Shown here: positions 55,266 to 64,000 of the stretch, piece after piece | Position numbering within the stretch: position 1 is the first letter of the stretch | How the letters are laid out: every line of letters starts with the position of its first letter | Source: Streptomyces sp. NBC_00236 | GTDB taxonomy: Bacteria; Actinomycetota; Actinomycetes; Streptomycetales; Streptomycetaceae | Length of the DNA: 64,000 bases | Direction: 5' to 3' | NCBI RefSeq assembly: GCF_036195045.1 | Contig: NZ_CP108100.1 | Coordinates: 6,200,001-6,264,000 of the forward strand | Translations under genes and position numbers: made by a program | Notes under the pieces: generated by a model | Database searches by the model: none | What the model was told of the DNA's origin: nothing | Seen by the model: only the letters and a program-made list of their open reading frames with translations

Positions 55266-56890
55266 TGGCGTTCGCGCGGGCCTGCTCGGTCGCCCTCGTC
55301 GGTGTCGAGGGCGTGGTGGTGGAGGTCCAGGCGGACCTGGAGGCCGGGGTTGCCGCGTTCACCCTGGTGGGGCTGCCGGACAAGAGCCTGGTGGAGAGCC
55401 GGGACCGGGTCAGGGCGGCCGTGGTCAACTCCGGGGCGGAGTGGCCGCAGAAGAAGCTCACGGTGGGACTGTCGCCGGCCTCGGTACCCAAGGGGGGCTC
55501 GGGATTCGATCTCGCTGTCGCGTGCGCGGTGCTCGGTGCCGCCGAACGGATCGATCCCGCGTCGATCGCCGACGTGGTGATGATCGGGGAGCTGGGGCTG
55601 GACGGCAGGGTGCGGCCCGTGCGCGGGGTGCTGCCCGCCGTCCTGGCCGCGGCGGAGGCCGGATACCGGCAGGTGGTCGTGCCCGAGCAGACCGCAGGCG
55701 AGGCCGCACTGGTCCCCGGGGTCTCCGTGCTCGGGGTCCGGAGCCTGCGGCAGCTGATCGCCGTGCTCTGTGACGAGCCGGTGCCCGAGGAGACGGCCGC
55801 CCACGACGAGGGCCGCCCCGACACGATGCTGGCCGGTCTGATGGTGCCGGGTGCCGGCATGGGAACGGGGATCGCCCGGGGCTCGGCGCAGGGCGAGGGA
55901 AGCCGGCCGGATCTGGCGGACGTCGCGGGCCAGGAGCGGCCGCGCATGGCCCTGGAGGTCGCCGCGGCGGGCGGCCACCACCTCCTGCTGTCAGGACCGC
56001 CGGGCGCGGGCAAGACCATGCTGGCCGAGCGGCTGCCCGCCATCCTGCCGCCGCTGACCAGGCAGGAATCCCTTGAGGTGACCGCGGTGCATTCGGTGGC
56101 CGGCATCCTGCCGCCGGGCGAACCACTGGTCTCCCGGCCGCCCTACTGCGCCCCGCACCACTCGGCGACCATGCAGTCGCTGGTCGGCGGCGGCAACGGA
56201 CTGCCGCGGCCCGGTGCGGTCTCGCTGGCGCATCGCGGGATTCTCTTTCTGGACGAGGCGCCGGAGTTCTCGGTGAGGGCGCTGGACGCGCTGCGCCAGC
56301 CGCTGGAGTCGGGGCACGTGGTGGTGGCCCGCAGCGCCGGTGTGGTGCGGCTGCCGGCCCGGTTCCTGATGATGCTCGCCGCGAACCCCTGCCCGTGCGG
56401 GCGGCACACCCTGAGCGGGGCCGGGTGCGAATGCCCGCCCTCGGCGGTCCGCCGGTACCAGGCCAGGCTCTCCGGGCCGCTGCTCGACCGGGTGGACCTG
56501 CGGGTGACCGTCGACCCGGTCAGACGCGAGGACCTGATGGGCCGCGGTGGCCGGGGCGAGTCGACGGAGACGGTCGCCGCCCGGGTGATCAGGGCCCGGG
56601 CGCGGACCGCGGAGCGGCTGGCCGGCACCCCGTGGACCACGAACAGTGAGGTGCCGGGGCATGAGCTGCGGACCCGGCTGGCCGCGGCACCGGGCGCGCT
56701 GATGGCGGCCGAGCGGGACATGGAGCGGGGCATGCTCACGGCGCGCGGTCTCGACCGGGTGCTGCGGGTGGCGTGGACGGTGGCGGATCTGCGCGGAGCC
56801 GACCGCCCGGACGCCTCGGACATCGGGGTGGCCCTGGAACTGCGCACCGGGATCCCGCGCGGGGCCCCGATGGGCGCGGGGGCGTCATGA
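55265..56890 (+). CDS. comM: ComM/YifB family Mg chelatase-like AAA+ ATPase
   Basis: The 541-residue protein has an N-terminal ChlI/Lon-type domain (VVVEVQADLEAGVAAFTLVG), Walker A GPPGAGKTM, Walker B GILFLDEAPEFS and a four-cysteine insert around NPCPCGRHTLSGAGCECPPS. ComM homologues drive branch migration during natural transformation in Gram-negatives; the role in Streptomyces is unknown. It overlaps yraN and dprA, so all three are co-translated. Confidence 0.93.
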   Translation: MAFARACSVALVGVEGVVVEVQADLEAGVAAFTLVGLPDKSLVESRDRVRAAVVNSGAEWPQKKLTVGLSPASVPKGGSGFDLAVACAVLGAAERIDPASIADVVMIGELGLDGRVRPVRGVLPAVLAAAEAGYRQVVVPEQTAGEAALVPGVSVLGVRSLRQLIAVLCDEPVPEETAAHDEGRPDTMLAGLMVPGAGMGTGIARGSAQGEGSRPDLADVAGQERPRMALEVAAAGGHHLLLSGPPGAGKTMLAERLPAILPPLTRQESLEVTAVHSVAGILPPGEPLVSRPPYCAPHHSATMQSLVGGGNGLPRPGAVSLAHRGILFLDEAPEFSVRALDALRQPLESGHVVVARSAGVVRLPARFLMMLAANPCPCGRHTLSGAGCECPPSAVRRYQARLSGPLLDRVDLRVTVDPVRREDLMGRGGRGESTETVAARVIRARARTAERLAGTPWTTNSEVPGHELRTRLAAAPGALMAAERDMERGMLTARGLDRVLRVAWTVADLRGADRPDASDIGVALELRTGIPRGAPMGAGAS

Positions 56891-58182
56891 CGGGGCAGGG
56901 GACGGGGAACTGCCCGGACGCCGCCGGGGGAGCGGGCGGCTCGGGCGGGCCGCGAGGGCGGATGCCCGATGACCGGCGGGCGCCCGATGACCGGCGGATG
57001 CACGGTCGCACGGCTGGCCGCGACGGGGCGGGCGAGCGGGAACGGCTGGCCCGGGCGGCGCTGACCCGGGTCCTGGAGCCGGGTGACGTGCGCGGTGGGC
57101 GCTGGCTGCGGGAATGCGGTGGTACGGAGCTGATGCGGCGGATCACCACCCCGGACGGTTCGGCCGAGCAACTGACCGGGATGACGGCGAGACGGCTGGC
57201 CGGATACCGATTGCGGGCCCGGACGGCCGAGCCCGAGCGGGACCTGGCGGCGGCGGCCGCGGCCGGCGGACGCTTCGTCTGCCCCGGTGACCGCGAGTGG
57301 CCGAGCCAGCTGGACGACCTGGGCGACGCCCGGCCGACGGGGCTCTGGGTGCGGGGAAAGCCCGATCTGAGGCTGTGGGCGCTGCGCTCGGTCGCCGTCG
57401 TCGGGGCTCGCGCCTGCACACCGTACGGGGCCCACATGGCGACGGCCCTCGGCGCCGGGCTCGCGGAGCGGGGGTGGGTGGTCGTCTCGGGCGCGGCCTT
57501 CGGCGTCGACGGGGCGGCTCACCGGGGCGCCCTGGCAGCCGGCGGCGCGACGATGGCGGTGCTGGCCTGCGGGGTGGACGTCGCCTACCCCCGCGGTCAC
57601 GCCGAACTGATCGGACGCATCGTCGAACAAGGACTCGTCCTCGGTGAACTGCCACCGGCCGATCACCCCACCCGCAGCAGATTCATCCTTCGGAACCGGG
57701 TGATCGCCGCGTTGACGCGGGGCACCGTCGTCGTCGAGGCCGAGTACCGCAGCGGTTCACTGGTCACGGCCCGATGCGCGCAACGGCTCGGCCGTCACAC
57801 GATGGGAGTGCCGGGTCCCGCCACCAGCGGCCTGTCGGCAGGTGTCCACGAACTCCTGCGAGGCGAGGGCGTGCTGGTGACGGATGCCGCGGAAGTCGCC
57901 GAGATGGTGGGTGACATCGGGGATCTGGCTCCACCGAGGCGTGGTCCGATGCTGCCCCGCGACCACCTGGATCCCGTCTGCGGCAGGGTGCTTGACGCAC
58001 TGCCGGCCCACGGCTCCGTCAACGGGCGGGAGGTGGCGCGAGCGGCGGCGACGAGTGAGGACGAGGCGCTCGGCAAACTGTACGAACTGCACTCACTGGG
58101 GTTCGTCGAACGCGAAGGCGACGGATGGAGGTTGACGAAGCGGCCCACATGCAATGGCGACGCGCGGCGAGGCGGTTCTTGA
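56887..58182 (+). CDS. dprA: DNA-processing protein DprA
   Basis: DprA loads RecA on incoming single-stranded DNA. The 431-residue protein shows the Rossmann-like core, VAVVGARACTPYGAHMATAL, VVSGAAFGVDGAAHRGAL, FILRNRVIAALTRGTVVVEA and GSLVTARCAQRLGRHTMGVP. A C-terminal winged-helix-like domain follows. The first 45 residues are Gly/Arg/Asp-rich and unconserved. It starts at the ATG overlapping the comM stop (ATGA). Confidence 0.92.
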   Translation: MTGQGTGNCPDAAGGAGGSGGPRGRMPDDRRAPDDRRMHGRTAGRDGAGERERLARAALTRVLEPGDVRGGRWLRECGGTELMRRITTPDGSAEQLTGMTARRLAGYRLRARTAEPERDLAAAAAAGGRFVCPGDREWPSQLDDLGDARPTGLWVRGKPDLRLWALRSVAVVGARACTPYGAHMATALGAGLAERGWVVVSGAAFGVDGAAHRGALAAGGATMAVLACGVDVAYPRGHAELIGRIVEQGLVLGELPPADHPTRSRFILRNRVIAALTRGTVVVEAEYRSGSLVTARCAQRLGRHTMGVPGPATSGLSAGVHELLRGEGVLVTDAAEVAEMVGDIGDLAPPRRGPMLPRDHLDPVCGRVLDALPAHGSVNGREVARAAATSEDEALGKLYELHSLGFVEREGDGWRLTKRPTCNGDARRGGS

Positions 58183-58242
58183 CCTGGGGCATTCGGGTGA
58201 AAAGGTGATCCCGATGACCTCGGTGGATCCTTCGGTGGCGCT

Positions 58243-58275
58243 TCCGGGGCCGGCGCGTGACGCGGCGGCCCCGGA
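58243..58275 (+). terminator. hairpin terminator after dprA
   Basis: A perfect 10-bp stem, TCCGGGGCCG and CGGCCCCGGA, with a 13-base loop lies 60 bases after dprA. It probably ends the yraN-comM-dprA unit before whiG. Confidence 0.65.
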
Positions 58276-58472
58276 CGTCCGTCATGTCCTCGCTCAGGTG
58301 CGCAGTCGTGTCCGCCGCCACGCCCCGCCCCATGTCCGTTCGCCGGGAAGCGCACAGCACCGATCCCCTATCCTGCGCGGACCGCGACACTTCAGTCACG
58401 CTACGCTCACAAGGATTCCGGCCCAGACGCAAGTCCCCCAGCACTTCACGGCAGAACGGCTCAAGGCACCAC

Positions 58473-59309
58473 ATGCCCCAGCACACCTCCGGGTCTGACC
58501 GCGCGGCAGTACCACCGGCTGCGCGTGGCACTGTGCGCCCGCCCGCTCCCTCCTCGCTCGACGAGTTGTGGCGTTCGTACAAGACCACGGGCGACGGGCG
58601 GTTGCGGGAACAGCTGATCCTGCACTACTCACCCCTGGTGAAGTACGTCGCGGGCCGGGTGAGTGTGGGTCTGCCGTCCAACGTCGAGCAGGCGGACTTC
58701 GTCTCCTCGGGCGTCTTCGGGCTGATCGACGCGATCGAGAAGTTCGACATCGAGCGCGCGATCAAGTTCGAGACGTACGCGATCACCCGCATCCGGGGCG
58801 CGATGATCGACGAACTGCGGGCGCTGGACTGGATCCCGCGCTCCGTACGCCAGAAGGCGCGCGCGGTGGAGCGCGCCTACGCCACCCTGGAGGCACAGCT
58901 CAGACGCACGCCCTCGGAGACGGAGGTCGCCGCCGAGATGGGCATCGCGCTGGAGGAACTGCACGCGGTTTTCAGCCAGTTGTCGCTCGCCAACGTCGTC
59001 GCGCTGGAGGAGCTGCTCCATGTGGGCGGTGAGGGCGGTGACCGGCTGAGCCTGATGGACACGCTGGAGGACACAGCCGCCGACAACCCGGTGGAAGTGG
59101 CCGAGGACCGTGAGCTCAGAAGGCTTCTCGCCCGCGCGATCAACACCCTCCCGGACCGTGAGAAGACGGTCGTGACGCTCTACTACTACGAGGGCCTCAC
59201 CCTCGCCGAGATCGGCAACGTTCTCGGGGTCACCGAGAGCAGGGTCAGTCAGATCCACACCAAGTCGGTGCTGCAACTGCGCGCGAAGCTGGCCGACGCC
59301 GGCCGCTGA
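58473..59309 (+). CDS. whiG: RNA polymerase sigma factor WhiG
   Basis: WhiG is the FliA-type sigma factor that commits aerial hyphae to sporulation by activating whiH and whiI; it is held inactive by RsiG with c-di-GMP. The 278-residue protein has region 2 ([58 protein letters not shown]), region 3, and region 4 with [23 protein letters not shown] 58473 has AAGG upstream and gives the standard length. The gap from dprA (290 bases) holds a hairpin but no gene. Confidence 0.95.
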   Translation: MPQHTSGSDRAAVPPAARGTVRPPAPSSLDELWRSYKTTGDGRLREQLILHYSPLVKYVAGRVSVGLPSNVEQADFVSSGVFGLIDAIEKFDIERAIKFETYAITRIRGAMIDELRALDWIPRSVRQKARAVERAYATLEAQLRRTPSETEVAAEMGIALEELHAVFSQLSLANVVALEELLHVGGEGGDRLSLMDTLEDTAADNPVEVAEDRELRRLLARAINTLPDREKTVVTLYYYEGLTLAEIGNVLGVTESRVSQIHTKSVLQLRAKLADAGR

Positions 59310-59350
59310 GACGGCGTACGGGACCCGGACCCCGCACCGGGCGGGCACCG

Positions 59351-59463
59351 GGCACCGGGCAGAGGTGAACAGGCGTAGGGCATAGGCGGACAGGCACCGG
59401 GCCAAGGCGAACGGGCCGGGCACCGGGCAGACGCGAACCGGCACCGGGCAGAGGCGAACAGGC
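59351..59463. repeat. four imperfect copies of a 24-base repeat after whiG
   Basis: Units beginning GGCACCGGGC and ending GAACAGGC or a variant start at 59351, 59393, 59419 and 59440. They lie in the 280-base gene-free gap between whiG and the tetR-type gene. Step sizes of 42, 26 and 21 bases suggest a 21-base period with slippage. They could fold or be a remnant of expansion; no function is evident. Confidence 0.6.
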
Positions 59464-59577
59464 GCCGGGCGGACTCCGGAGGGGTCCGAGTGGCGTGAAC
59501 GGGCCGTGGGTGGCCCGGCAGGGACGCTTCGGCCAACCGATCAGGGCCGCCCGCACCCTCTCCGACACCGGCCGCCG

Positions 59578-59583
59578 TAGAGT
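59578..59583 (+). promoter_or_regulatory. -10 element of the tetR-type gene, leaderless start
   Basis: TAGAGT lies six bases before the GTG at 59590, with no Shine-Dalgarno sequence. This supports a transcript starting at the start codon. Confidence 0.45.
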
Positions 59584-59589
59584 GGTCGT

Positions 59590-60189
59590 GTGCCCAGGAT
59601 TCGAGCGGCCTCCGTGGCCGAGCACCGGACCATGCAGCGCGGCGCCCTCCTGGACGCAGCGCGCTCCCTGCTGTCCGAGGGCGGCACGGAGGCCTTGACC
59701 TTCCCCGCCCTCGCCGAACGCACGGGCCTCGCACGGTCCTCCGTCTACGAGTACTTCCGTTCCCGCGCCGCCGTCGTCGAGGAGCTCTGCGCCGTCGACT
59801 TCCCCGTGTGGGCGGCGGAGGTCGAGAGCGCGATGGAGCGGGCGGGGACGCCCGAGGACAAGATCGAGGCGTACGTCCGGAGTCAGCTCGGCCTCGTCGG
59901 GGACCGTCGCCACCGGGCCGTCGTCGCGATCTCCGCGAGCGAACTGGACGCGGGTGCGCGCGAGAAGATCCGGGCGGCACACGGTGGTCTGATCACCATG
60001 ATCGTGGAGGCGCTCGGCGATCTCGGACACGAGGAGCCCCGGCTGGCGGCCATGCTGCTCCAGGGCTCCGTGGACGCGGCGGTCCGGCGCATCGAGCTGA
60101 GCGTGGCGGAGGAACCGGCCGTGATCGCGGACACCGCCGTCGCGATGGTCCTGAACGGCGTCCGCGGCATCCGCGACGACCAGGGCTGA
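59590..60189 (+). CDS. TetR/AcrR family regulator
   Basis: The 199-residue protein has an N-terminal TetR helix-turn-helix (LTFPALAERTGLARSSVYEY, residues about 36-55) and an all-helical ligand domain. Ligand and targets are unknown. It stands alone between whiG and the M23 peptidase, an order I recall from S. coelicolor. Confidence 0.9.
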   Translation: MPRIRAASVAEHRTMQRGALLDAARSLLSEGGTEALTFPALAERTGLARSSVYEYFRSRAAVVEELCAVDFPVWAAEVESAMERAGTPEDKIEAYVRSQLGLVGDRRHRAVVAISASELDAGAREKIRAAHGGLITMIVEALGDLGHEEPRLAAMLLQGSVDAAVRRIELSVAEEPAVIADTAVAMVLNGVRGIRDDQG

Positions 60190-60239
60190 CCGCCCGCGCC
60201 GCACGGGCCGGGCAGAGTGCTTCCTGTCGTCGTCAAGGC

Positions 60240-61139
60240 CTACGGGGGACCGGGTGCGGGCACGCCCCACACCGGCAGCAGCCGCGAGGGCCCGCGTCGC
60301 AGCAGGGACGGCGGCAGCAGAGACAGCGGGTCCAGATACGCCTCCGCACGCCGCAGGCCCCAGTGCAGACAGCCGGACGCGCAGTGGGACGCCCCGGCCG
60401 ACATGATCGCCACCACCTGCCCCGCCGCGACCTCGTCGCCCTTCGCGACCAACGGGCGCACCGGCTCGTAGGTGGTCCGCAGCGGCGGATCGCCCGTCCC
60501 GGCCAGTTCGATCACGACCACTCCACGCCCCGCCACGCCGCCCGCGAAGGACACCCGGCCCGCCGCAGCCGCGAGGACCCGTGCGCCCGGTCCGGCGCCG
60601 AGGTCCACTCCGCGGTGTCCGCGCCCGTACTCGGTGGCCGGCGGCTCCCACCCCCGTACGACCTGGGGTCTGCCCTCCAGCGGCCAGCTCCGCCCACCGG
60701 CCGGATCCACCGGGGCGGCTGCACGTCCCTCCGCCGCACCCGGAGTCACCACCTCATCCGCATCCCCCAGCGGGCTCGGTGGTGGCCGCTGCGCCGCCCG
60801 GGCGTACAGCCCGCCGCATCCCATCGCGAGCAGTCCCACGAGCAGCAGACCCGAGACGGCCGTCACCGCGCGGCCGGCCGTCCGTCCGGAAACACGGGCC
60901 CGCCGCCCGGAAGTGCGGGCCGACCATCCGGAGGCGCGGCCCCGCGGCCCGGAAGTGCGGGCCGACCACCCGGAAACACGGGCCCGCCCGGAAGTGCGGG
61001 CCGACCACCCGGAGGCGCGGCCCCGCCGCCCGGAGCTGCCGGCCCGCCGCCCGCTCCCGCCGTCCGGCACACCGCGGCGCGCGGCAGGACGGCGACCGGA
61101 CCGGATCCGCTGACAACGACGTTCCGATGTGAATCTCAT
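60240..61139 (-). CDS. M23 family (LytM-type) peptidase with repeat-containing N-terminus
   Basis: The 299-residue protein has a long Arg/Gly/Ser-rich cytoplasmic head with three copies of GWSARTSG, then a membrane anchor (AVSGLLLVGLLAMGCGGLYA, near residue 95) and an extracellular LytM domain. The zinc motif H-x3-D is seen in GHRGVDLGAGPGARVLAA, and HCASGCLHWGLR gives the C-terminal HxH-like site, where the second motif reads LHW. It should be a cell-wall endopeptidase or an inactive partner. ATG 61139 has GGGGGA upstream. Confidence 0.85.
   Translation of the reverse strand: MRFTSERRCQRIRSGRRPAARRGVPDGGSGRRAGSSGRRGRASGWSARTSGRARVSGWSARTSGPRGRASGWSARTSGRRARVSGRTAGRAVTAVSGLLLVGLLAMGCGGLYARAAQRPPPSPLGDADEVVTPGAAEGRAAAPVDPAGGRSWPLEGRPQVVRGWEPPATEYGRGHRGVDLGAGPGARVLAAAAGRVSFAGGVAGRGVVVIELAGTGDPPLRTTYEPVRPLVAKGDEVAAGQVVAIMSAGASHCASGCLHWGLRRAEAYLDPLSLLPPSLLRRGPSRLLPVWGVPAPGPP
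60906..61045. repeat. in-frame tandem repeat inside the M23 peptidase gene
   Basis: CCCGGAAGTGCGGGCCGACC recurs at 60906, 60948 and 60987 with spacings of 42 and 39 bases. The repeats keep the reading frame and encode the Trp/Ser/Arg/Thr-rich units of the cytoplasmic head. Confidence 0.8.
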
Positions 61140-61190
61140 GCCGTCCACCGTCCCCCGCCCCGGGGATCCGCGGGGATCATGGAGTGGATC

Positions 61191-61320
61191 TGTGGACTAC
61201 CGGCCGGTTGTGGACAGCGCCGTCACCCGGCACCCGGCGGGTCCCGTACACTTCTTCTGGCGATCCGGGTCACCGGGTCGACTTCGCACGCCCCGCCACC
61301 TCCTTCTCTGCGGAGGTGGC
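61191..61320 (+). promoter_or_regulatory. rpsB promoter and leader elements
   Basis: Two DnaA-box-like 9-mers on the reverse orientation, TGTGGACTA (61191) and TGTGGACAG (61209), stand 18 bases apart. A -10-like TACACT follows (61247-61252). Further down, GCCACCTC (61295-61302) pairs with GAGGTGGC (61313-61320) in a leader hairpin, about 97 bases before rpsB. The hairpin could be the S2 autoregulatory leader known in other bacteria, but I cannot match it to that structure. Confidence 0.4.
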
Positions 61321-61416
61321 CGCGCTCCTCGGTCCTTCGTGGCACGGCGCGTCGGGGCGTCAGGCGCGACAGCAAACCTGCGGTCGCGATAACCGAGCAC
61401 CTCAAGGAGTACGGCC

Positions 61417-62352
61417 ATGGCCGTCGTCACGATGCGGGAGCTGCTGGAAAGCGGCGTCCACTTCGGTCACCAGACCCGTCGTTGGAACCCGAAGATGAAG
61501 CGCTTCATCTTCACGGAGCGCAACGGCATCTACATCATCGACCTGCTCCAGTCGCTGTCGTACATCGACCGCGCCTACGAGTTCGTCAAGGAGACCGTCG
61601 CCCACGGCGGCTCCATCATGTTCGTGGGTACGAAGAAGCAGGCCCAGGAGGCCATCGCCGAGCAGGCGACGCGCGTCGGCATGCCGTACGTCAACCAGCG
61701 TTGGCTCGGTGGCATGCTCACCAACTTCTCCACCGTCTACAAGCGCCTTCAGCGTCTGAAGGAGCTCGAGCTCATCGACTTCGAGGACGTGGCCGCCTCC
61801 GGCCTCACCAAGAAGGAGCTCCTGGTTCTCTCCCGCGAGAAGGCCAAGCTGGAGAAGACCCTCGGTGGTATCCGCGAGATGCAGAAGGTGCCGAGCGCCG
61901 TCTGGATCGTCGACACCAAGAAGGAGCACATCGCCGTCGGTGAGGCGCGCAAGCTCCACATCCCGGTCGTCGCGATCCTCGACACCAACTGTGACCCCGA
62001 CGAGGTCGACTACAAGATTCCGGGCAACGACGACGCGATCCGCTCCGTCACCCTGCTCACCCGCGTGATCGCCGACGCCGTCGCCGAGGGCCTCATCGCC
62101 CGCTCCGGCGCTGCGACCGGCGACTCGAAGCCGGGCGAGAAGGCCGCCGGCGAGCCGCTCGCCGAGTGGGAGCGCGACCTGCTCGAGGGCGACAAGAAGG
62201 CTGACGCCGAGGTCCAGACCTCCGCCGAGACCGAGAAGGTCGCCGACGCGGAGGCCGCTGAGGCTCCCGCCGAGGCCGCCGCTGCCGCCGAGGCCCCTGC
62301 GGCTGAGGCCCCCGCTGCCGAGGCTCCGGCCGCGGACGCCGAGCAGGCCTGA
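61417..62352 (+). CDS. rpsB: 30S ribosomal protein S2
   Basis: The 311-residue uS2 protein shows [20 protein letters not shown] and [17 protein letters not shown]. The final 60 residues are an Ala/Glu/Pro-rich extension with repeats of AEAPAA, a feature of actinobacterial S2. The ATG has CAAGGAG upstream. tsf and pyrH follow, the near-universal order. Confidence 0.97.
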   Translation: MAVVTMRELLESGVHFGHQTRRWNPKMKRFIFTERNGIYIIDLLQSLSYIDRAYEFVKETVAHGGSIMFVGTKKQAQEAIAEQATRVGMPYVNQRWLGGMLTNFSTVYKRLQRLKELELIDFEDVAASGLTKKELLVLSREKAKLEKTLGGIREMQKVPSAVWIVDTKKEHIAVGEARKLHIPVVAILDTNCDPDEVDYKIPGNDDAIRSVTLLTRVIADAVAEGLIARSGAATGDSKPGEKAAGEPLAEWERDLLEGDKKADAEVQTSAETEKVADAEAAEAPAEAAAAAEAPAAEAPAAEAPAADAEQA

Positions 62353-62370
62353 CACCCGTCACGGCTGAAG

Positions 62371-62408
62371 ACGGCGGGGGTCGGTGCCACAGGCACCGCC
62401 CCCGCCGT
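62371..62408 (+). terminator. hairpin between rpsB and tsf
   Basis: A 17-bp stem with one bulged T (ACGGCGGGGG-t-CGGTGCC) closes on ACA. It may be a partial terminator setting the S2 to EF-Ts ratio, since the two genes are usually co-transcribed. Confidence 0.7.
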
Positions 62409-62451
62409 TCACCCGTAGATCTTTCAGACTTCGAGAGAGAAATACAGACTC

Positions 62452-63288
62452 ATGGCGAACTACACCGCCGCTGACGTCAAGAAGCTCCGTGAGCTCACCG
62501 GCGCCGGCATGATGGACTGCAAGAAGGCGCTCGACGAGGCCGACGGCAACGTCGACGGAGCCGTCGAAGCCCTCCGTATCAAGGGCCAGAAGGGCGTCGC
62601 CAAGCGCGAAGGCCGTTCTGCCGAGAACGGCGCGGTCGTCTCCGTCGTCTCCGAGGACAAGACGTCCGGCGTTCTGCTCGAGCTGAAGTGCGAGACCGAC
62701 TTCGTCGCCAAGGGTGACAAGTTCCAGGCCGTCGCCAACACGCTCGCCGCTCACGTCGCCGCGACCTCCCCGGCCGACATCGAGGCGCTCCTCGCCTCCG
62801 AGATCGAGCCCGGCAAGACCGTCCAGGCGTACGTGGACGAGGCCAACGCCAACCTTGGCGAGAAGATCGTCCTGGACCGCTTCGCGCAGTTCCAGGGTGC
62901 CTTCGTCTCCGTGTACATGCACCGCACCATGCCCGACCTGCCGCCGCAGATCGGTGTCATGGTCGAGCTGGACAAGGCCGACGCCGACCTGGCGAAGGGC
63001 ATTGCCCAGCACATCGCCGCCTTCGCGCCGAAGTACCTGTCCCGCGAGGACGTTCCGGCCGAGGTCGTCGAGGCCGAGCGCCGCGTCGCCGAGGAGACCA
63101 CGCGCGCCGAGGGCAAGCCCGAGGCCGCGCTCCCGAAGATCGTCGAGGGTCGCGTCAACGGCTTCTTCAAGGAGGCCACCCTCCTCGGCCAGCCGTACGC
63201 GCTGGACAACAAGAAGTCCGTCCAGAAGGTCCTGGACGAGGCCGGTGTCACCCTGAAGCGCTTCTCGCGCATCAAGGTCGGCATCTGA
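62452..63288 (+). CDS. tsf: elongation factor Ts
   Basis: EF-Ts recharges EF-Tu with GTP. The 278-residue protein has [20 protein letters not shown] and [20 protein letters not shown], then [16 protein letters not shown]. It continues into the long core with the coiled-coil region, full length for the family. Confidence 0.97.
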   Translation: MANYTAADVKKLRELTGAGMMDCKKALDEADGNVDGAVEALRIKGQKGVAKREGRSAENGAVVSVVSEDKTSGVLLELKCETDFVAKGDKFQAVANTLAAHVAATSPADIEALLASEIEPGKTVQAYVDEANANLGEKIVLDRFAQFQGAFVSVYMHRTMPDLPPQIGVMVELDKADADLAKGIAQHIAAFAPKYLSREDVPAEVVEAERRVAEETTRAEGKPEAALPKIVEGRVNGFFKEATLLGQPYALDNKKSVQKVLDEAGVTLKRFSRIKVGI

Positions 63289-63320
63289 GTCCGTCCGCGA
63301 AAAACGGTGGACCCCGATAG

Positions 63321-64000
<680 letters not shown>

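Noticed and set aside
58154..58498. Possible 114-residue gene between dprA and whiG
   Set aside because: The composition is noise-like, it overlaps dprA and whiG, and it contains the dprA terminator hairpin.
59335..59475. CRISPR-like array after whiG
   Set aside because: The four units are imperfect, adjacent or overlapping, lack unique spacers of constant size, and no cas genes are present.

Overview
The window reads as a stretch of a Streptomyces chromosome. G+C is very high with strong third-position bias, many starts are GTG, and the gene content is characteristic of the genus: the sporulation sigma factor WhiG, the differentiation regulator NsdA, four clustered type I signal peptidases and an amtB-glnK-glnD operon. 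Gene order follows, as far as I recall, the core region of S. coelicolor running from gpsA to pyrH. I see no rRNA, tRNA, CRISPR array, insertion sequence or prophage.

Layout. 1-4.8 kb: end of gpsA, ddlA, two small reverse-strand genes (DUF3515 lipoprotein, stand-alone Lrp ligand-binding domain), thiL and thiD. 4.9-14.5 kb: rpmB, a FakA-like kinase, recG, rsmD, coaD, a coiled-coil protein, the yceD-rpmF-rnc group and mutM. 14.5-21.3 kb: an HxlR regulator behind a long perfect palindrome, a CAP-domain protein, acylphosphatase, a 70-residue protein and smc. 21.3-29.5 kb: glucose permease glcP, an NCS1 permease plus flavin oxidoreductase pair, ftsY, a Prim-Pol-like protein and nsdA. 29.5-35.7 kb: the nitrogen operon amtB-glnK-glnD behind a clear GlnR operator, then ffh.

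35.7-43.6 kb is the accessory part: eight reverse-strand genes matching the poorly understood yhf/php operon of Escherichia coli, in the transcribed order yhfZ, yhfY, yhfU, yhfT, php, yhfS, yhfX, yhfW. A 26-bp A+T-rich promoter/operator element occurs twice, before yhfZ and before yhfY, so YhfZ probably controls both itself and the rest. The set looks like a complete uptake and catabolic module (a permease, a small accessory protein, a PRD regulator, a phosphotriesterase homologue, two PLP enzymes and a metallo-mutase) whose substrate is unknown. A short FtsH paralogue diverges from yhfZ.

45.6-64 kb returns to core genes: a methyltransferase, a SprT-like protein carrying a zinc-metalloprotease motif, the rpsP-khpA-rimM-trmD-rplS translation cluster, sipW-sipX-sipY-sipZ, a Nudix hydrolase, DUF2469, yraN, comM, dprA, whiG, a TetR regulator, an M23 peptidase, rpsB, tsf and the beginning of pyrH. 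Transcription units are separated by unusually clear hairpin terminators. Several genes (ddlA, thiD, smc, ftsY, sipW, yhfZ, the hxlR and tetR genes) have a -10 hexamer only 7-9 bases before the start codon, which suggests leaderless mRNAs.
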